53,709 bases of DNA from an uncultured Clostridia bacterium (GTDB lineage: Bacteria; Bacillota; Clostridia; TANB77; CAG-508), in NCBI GenBank assembly GCA_944392465.1, contig CALXWR010000004.1, forward strand, positions 1 to 53,709. Direction: 5' to 3'. The translations under genes and the position numbers were made by a program. Position 1 is the first letter of the stretch. Each line of letters starts with the position of its first letter. The notes beneath the pieces were generated by a model, which was not told the origin of the DNA, ran no database searches, and was given only the letters and a program-made list of their open reading frames with translations. Positions 50,031-53,709 of the stretch are shown here, one piece after another.

Positions 50031-51161
50031 ATGGAAAAAAGAATTTTATTAGCATCACCACATATGTCAAAAGAAGGATATGAACAAAAATATATAAAAG
50101 AAGCATTCGACACAAACTGGATTGCACCATTGGGAGAAAATGTGAATAAGTTTGAAGAGGAACTAGCAAAATATGTTGGAGCGAAACATGGAGCGGCATT
50201 ATCAGCAGGAACTGCTGCGATGCACTTAGCTTTAAAAGCAATTGGAGTAAAACAAGGAGATATTGTATTTTGTTCTTCTCTAACATTTTCAGCAACAGTT
50301 AATCCAGTAACATATGAAAATGCTACGCCAGTATTTATAGATAGTGAAGAAGAAACATGGAATATGGATCCAAGAGCATTAGAAAAAGCATTTGAAAAGT
50401 ATCCAAATCCAAAAGCCGTTATTGTTGTTCATTTATATGGAGTACCTGCTAAAATGGATGAAATTATGGAAATATGTAAAAAACATAATGTGCCACTTAT
50501 AGAAGATGCTGCAGAAAGTTTAGGAGCTACCTACAAAGGAAAGCAGACTGGAACTTTTGGAAAATATGGAATTTATTCTTTTAATGGAAACAAGATAATT
50601 ACAACAAGTGGAGGAGGAATGGTTGTTTCAGATGATGAAGAAAGAATTCAAAAAATACGTTTTTGGGCAACACAAGCTAGAGAAAAAGCACGTCATTATG
50701 AACATAAAGAGATAGGTTACAATTATAGAATGAGCAATATTTGCGCAGGAATAGGAAGAGGACAATTAAAAATTATAGATGAAAGAATCAAACAAAAAAC
50801 AGATATATACAATAGATATAGAGAAGCTTTTAAGGATATAACAGAAATAAAAATGCAACCAATACCAGAAGGTACCATACCAACCCATTGGTTATCTGCA
50901 TTTGTTCTAGATGAAAACTCCAAGGTAAAGCCAAAAGATATTATGGACGCTTTAGATGAAGAAAATATAGAATCAAGACCAGTTTGGAAACCAATGAACT
51001 TACAACCTGTATTTCAAAATTGTGATTTTATTAAGGTTTGTGATGGAGACAAATCTATTGGACAAAAATTATTTGAAAACGGAGTGTGTTTGCCAAGTGA
51101 TACAAAGATGTCAGAGGAAGAGCAAAGAACAGTAATTGATACCATTAAGAAATTATTCTAA
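50031..51161 (+). CDS. DegT/DnrJ/EryC1/StrS aminotransferase (PglE-like)
   Basis: PLP-dependent sugar aminotransferase that would convert the 4-keto sugar from the preceding dehydratase to a 4-amino sugar. From ATG 50031, after AGAGGAATACAA, 376 residues. Motifs: LSAGTAAMHLALKAIG, CSSLTFSATVNPVTYENATPVFIDSE, VHLYGVPA, IEDAAESLGATYKG and the PLP-Lys loop YGIYSFNGNKIITTSGGGMVV. YNYRMSNICAGIGRGQL completes the family. An upstream GTG at 49992 would add 13 non-conserved residues. It resembles PglE/PseC-type enzymes by its context. Confidence 0.93.
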   Translation: MEKRILLASPHMSKEGYEQKYIKEAFDTNWIAPLGENVNKFEEELAKYVGAKHGAALSAGTAAMHLALKAIGVKQGDIVFCSSLTFSATVNPVTYENATPVFIDSEEETWNMDPRALEKAFEKYPNPKAVIVVHLYGVPAKMDEIMEICKKHNVPLIEDAAESLGATYKGKQTGTFGKYGIYSFNGNKIITTSGGGMVVSDDEERIQKIRFWATQAREKARHYEHKEIGYNYRMSNICAGIGRGQLKIIDERIKQKTDIYNRYREAFKDITEIKMQPIPEGTIPTHWLSAFVLDENSKVKPKDIMDALDEENIESRPVWKPMNLQPVFQNCDFIKVCDGDKSIGQKLFENGVCLPSDTKMSEEEQRTVIDTIKKLF

Positions 51162-51314
51162 TTTAGTTATACATTAAGTTTTTCTTCTTGTTATATATCT
51201 ACTTGCAAAATTGATTTTACAGTTACGTAGTATTACCTAAATTTAAATATAGCAATTAGGAAAGAAAATAAATAAACACAACTGACGAAATAATAAATAA
51301 AATAGGAGAACAAG

Positions 51315-52379
51315 ATGTATAGAAAATTTATAAAGAGATTTTTAGACATTATATTAAGTTTATTAGCACTAATTTTACTAAGTCCAATCATACTTATTCT
51401 ATTTATCCTTGTTAGAATAAAATTAGGGAAACCAGCCATCTTTAAACAAGAAAGACCTGGTAAGAATGAAAAAATATTTACTTTATACAAATTTAGAACT
51501 ATGACAGATGAAAAAGATGAAGATGGAAATTTATTGCCAGATGAAAACAGATTAACAAAGTTTGGACAAGTGCTAAGAAAAACAAGCCTAGATGAACTAC
51601 CAGAATTAGTGAATATCTTAAAAGGTGATATGAGTATAGTAGGACCTAGGCCACTTCTTGTAAGATATTTGCCATGCTATACAGATGAAGAAAGACATAG
51701 ACACGATGTGAGACCTGGACTTACAGGGTTAGCACAGATACATGGCAGAAATACAACAAATTGGACAGATAGATTCAAATATGATGTAGAGTATACACAT
51801 AATATAACTTTTTTTGGAGATTTAAAAATATTGTTCAAAACAATTATGAAAGTAATAAAAAAGGAAGATATATTAGTAGGAAAAGAACAAATTTTGTTAA
51901 ATTTAGATGAGGAAAGAAAAATGAATGAAATAGAACTAAAAGAATTTGACATTGCAAAAGTAAATAAATATAAAGAAGAACTCAAGCTATATTTAAAAGA
52001 CGTACTTGATAAAAATGGAATATCAAATGATAATAATAAAATAGAAAAAGTAATTAAAGAAATGAAGCAATTTATAGAAGATAAATCAGCAATAATAATA
52101 GGAGCATTTCAAAAAGAAAAATTACTTGGATTTATATGGGGATATAAAACAAGTATAAATGATAAAAGTAGGATACATATAAACTATTTTGTGGTAGATG
52201 AAAGCTCTAGAAAACAAGGAATAGGAAGTAGATTAATAGAAAAAATATATGAAATGGCAAGAAAAATGCATATACAAGAAATTGAACTGATGGTGACAAC
52301 TAACAATACAACAGCTGTAAATTTTTATAAAAAACAAGGATTTGAAGAAGAGAGGGTTAAATTATGCAAAAGAATATAG
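51315..52379 (+). CDS. Bacterial sugar transferase (PglC-like phosphoglycosyl transferase) fused to a GNAT acetyltransferase
   Basis: A 354-residue fusion. Residues 1 to ~198 are a monotopic phosphoglycosyl transferase: KRFLDIILSLLALILLSPIILILFILVRIKLG (re-entrant helix), IFKQERPGKNEKIFTLYKFRTM, KTSLDELPELVNILKGDMSIVGPRPLL with the catalytic Asp-Glu pair, and RPGLTGLAQIHGRNTT. It would transfer a sugar-1-phosphate to undecaprenyl phosphate. Residues ~205-354 are GNAT: INYFVVDESSRKQGIGSRLIEKIYEMA (acetyl-CoA motif RKQGIG) and NNTTAVNFYKKQGF. In bacillosamine synthesis the 4-amino group is acetylated by PglD before PglC acts; here a GNAT may replace PglD on the same chain. AGGAGAACAAG precedes the ATG. 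Confidence 0.88.
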   Translation: MYRKFIKRFLDIILSLLALILLSPIILILFILVRIKLGKPAIFKQERPGKNEKIFTLYKFRTMTDEKDEDGNLLPDENRLTKFGQVLRKTSLDELPELVNILKGDMSIVGPRPLLVRYLPCYTDEERHRHDVRPGLTGLAQIHGRNTTNWTDRFKYDVEYTHNITFFGDLKILFKTIMKVIKKEDILVGKEQILLNLDEERKMNEIELKEFDIAKVNKYKEELKLYLKDVLDKNGISNDNNKIEKVIKEMKQFIEDKSAIIIGAFQKEKLLGFIWGYKTSINDKSRIHINYFVVDESSRKQGIGSRLIEKIYEMARKMHIQEIELMVTTNNTTAVNFYKKQGFEEERVKLCKRI

Positions 52380-53308
52380 AAAAAACAGCAAAAGATATAA
52401 ATAACTATAAAAGAAAAACAATTTTTTATAAAAGTGCAAGACAAGGGTTCTCAGAAATATTAAAATTTTTAAAAGATAAATATAATGAATATACATTATT
52501 ATTGCCTGCATATATTGGATACTCACCAAATGAAGGAAGTGGAATTTATGATCCAGTTATAGAAAATGATATATCACATTATTTTTATTCTATAGATGAA
52601 AATATAAATATAGATATTAATGACTATAAAAATAAACTATTAAAAATAAAAGGGCACGCGGTTGTTTTAATAGTACATTATTTTGGATATGTTGACCCTA
52701 AAATAAAGGAGATAGTAAAAATTGCAAGAAACAATAATGCAGTTATAATAGAAGATTGTGCACATGCTCTTTATACAGATTATATTGATAGAAGTTGTGG
52801 GGATTATTCAGATGTATCAATTTATTCTTTGCATAAAATGTTACCTTACAAGAATGGCGGAATGGTAAGAATTAATAACCCAGAAGTAATACAATTAAAT
52901 GAAACAGATAATTATTATAATATTTTAGAATATGATTTAAGAAAAATAGCTGAAAAAAGGAAGAAAAACACAATACTTATAGAACAAGAATTAAAAGACA
53001 CTGAAGGAATTAAAATTTTAAGAGAAACTACTTTTTATAAAAATCAAACTCCACAAACTTATCCTGTTTTAATTTCAAAAGCAGATAAAAATAAATTTTA
53101 TCACGAATTAAACGCAAAAGGCTTTGGGGTGGTGAGTTTATATCATACAATGATTAAAGATTTACAAAGAGAAGAGTATAATATAGCAAACAATTTAGGT
53201 TCAAAAATTTTAAACTTACCAGTACACCAAGATTGTAATGAAGTATCATTAAAAGAAATGTGTAAAGAAATAAAAATATTGCTGGGAGAAGACAATGAAA
53301 GAAAATAA
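52364..53308 (+). CDS. DegT-like PLP-fold aminotransferase family protein
   Basis: A 314-residue DegT-family protein, overlapping the previous gene by 16 bases. AVVLIVHYFGYVDPKIKEI, VIIEDCAHALYTDYIDRSCGDYSDVSIYSLHKMLPYKNGGMV carries the conserved Asp of the cofactor site and the PLP-binding Lys (SLHK). It is about 60 residues shorter than the preceding DegT enzyme and lacks the typical N-terminal GTxALxxAL stretch (it has YKSARQGFSEILKFL), so it belongs to a divergent branch. In such loci these proteins modify a second sugar. The role here is inferred. Confidence 0.78.
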   Translation: MQKNIEKTAKDINNYKRKTIFYKSARQGFSEILKFLKDKYNEYTLLLPAYIGYSPNEGSGIYDPVIENDISHYFYSIDENINIDINDYKNKLLKIKGHAVVLIVHYFGYVDPKIKEIVKIARNNNAVIIEDCAHALYTDYIDRSCGDYSDVSIYSLHKMLPYKNGGMVRINNPEVIQLNETDNYYNILEYDLRKIAEKRKKNTILIEQELKDTEGIKILRETTFYKNQTPQTYPVLISKADKNKFYHELNAKGFGVVSLYHTMIKDLQREEYNIANNLGSKILNLPVHQDCNEVSLKEMCKEIKILLGEDNERK

Positions 53309-53709
53309 AATAGAAATTATAACATTAAAAGAAAAGGAAAAATGGAATAATATTGTAAAAAGCTTTTCAAATTATGATGTTTTTTATCTTCCTGAATATG
53401 TAGAAGCTTTTGAAATGCATGGCGATGGAGAACCAATATTATTTTATTATAATGATGGAAAAACTAAGGCAATGAATGTTGTTATGAAAAGAGATATTGC
53501 AAAAGCGGATGTCTTTAAGGATAAGTTGGAAGAAAATAAATATTTTGATTTAAGTTCTCCTTATGGATATGGTGGATTTATCATTGAAGGAAGTAATTAT
53601 AAAAAGGTAAATAAAGCATATAAAAAGTATTGCAAAAAAAATAATATAATTTCTGAATTCGTTAGATTTCATTTATTAGAAGGCTATGAAAAAAAGTATA
53701 ATGGGAAAG
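53295..53709 (+). CDS. GNAT/FemAB-like (BioF2-type) acyltransferase, 3' truncated by window
   Basis: The N-terminal ~138 residues of a protein that continues past the window. KWNNIVKSFSNYDVFYLPEYVEAFEMHGDGEPILFYYNDG is typical of the BioF2-like/FemAB-related acyltransferase family (W..y...Y..a), and FDLSSPYGYGGFIIEG its next block. It starts inside the last codons of the DegT-like gene (14-base overlap), so it belongs to the same operon. In polysaccharide loci these proteins often add an amino acid or acyl group to an amino sugar. Inference from context. Confidence 0.75.
   Translation, partial: MKENKIEIITLKEKEKWNNIVKSFSNYDVFYLPEYVEAFEMHGDGEPILFYYNDGKTKAMNVVMKRDIAKADVFKDKLEENKYFDLSSPYGYGGFIIEGSNYKKVNKAYKKYCKKNNIISEFVRFHLLEGYEKKYNGK

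Overview
The window is very AT-rich DNA packed with short-spaced genes, each preceded by AGGAGG-type ribosome binding sites. Together spoVS, gerW/ytfJ, a DacF/PBP5-type carboxypeptidase, scpA, a DUF2953 gene, recX, tmcAL, an arginine T-box and a CIRCE-like element point to a low-GC, spore-forming member of the Clostridia (Firmicutes). Wall-teichoic-acid-type enzymes (TagB/F, TagD, TagG, TagH) fit a Gram-positive surface. I cannot name a species. No rRNA, tRNA, CRISPR array, insertion sequence or prophage was seen.

Layout. 1-9.9 kb is housekeeping: the end of dapL, convergent rnhA, tmcAL-coaE, a Y-family polymerase, a lysine-rich membrane protein, a TVP38-type membrane protein, a Dps ferritin, an AbrB/PIN toxin-antitoxin pair and an ABC exporter. 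9.9-20 kb holds ymdB (behind an unusual leader), spoVS, a peptide-binding lipoprotein-like protein, recA-recX-scpA, DUF2953, a compact convergent small-RNA/peptide locus at 16.1-16.4 kb, gerW, an acyltransferase and a frameshifted dacF. 20-32 kb holds the uvrX-yolD mutagenesis pair, T-box-argG-argH, a structured leader ahead of a broken acetyltransferase gene, a methyltransferase, a GNAT-DUF402 fusion, one tyrosyl-tRNA synthetase, a CDF metal exporter, an RsmB-type rRNA methylase, a metallopeptidase and hsp20. 32-45 kb is a cell-envelope region: a glycolipid-type glycosyltransferase/PlsC pair on the minus strand, then a long plus-strand run of SDR, three CDP-glycerol polymerase-like proteins, a pyruvyltransferase/FrhB fusion, TagD, and the TagG/TagH exporter. 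45-53.7 kb has a TrkA-C membrane protein, a RhuM protein, a second tyrosyl-tRNA synthetase on the minus strand, and a PglF/PglE/PglC-like amino-sugar module that runs off the window.

How the parts work together. The 35-45 kb cluster reads as synthesis and export of a glycerol-phosphate-rich, probably pyruvylated surface polymer; the 48-53.7 kb cluster makes and transfers a 4-acylamino sugar onto a lipid carrier. The recA and uvrX promoters share a diverged LexA-like operator, suggesting a common SOS response.

The most unusual signal is at 16.08-16.43 kb. Two strong promoters face each other. One drives a predicted ~85-nt RNA, the other a ~165-nt RNA encoding a 29-residue amphipathic peptide. 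Each RNA ends in a hairpin whose loop is perfectly complementary to the other's over 9 nt, an architecture like the par/Fst type I toxin-antitoxin loci. Second is a leader hairpin with a conserved loop but different stems, present both before ymdB and between two teichoic-acid genes. Third is an unidentified structured leader with an intrinsic terminator at 25.04-25.18 kb.
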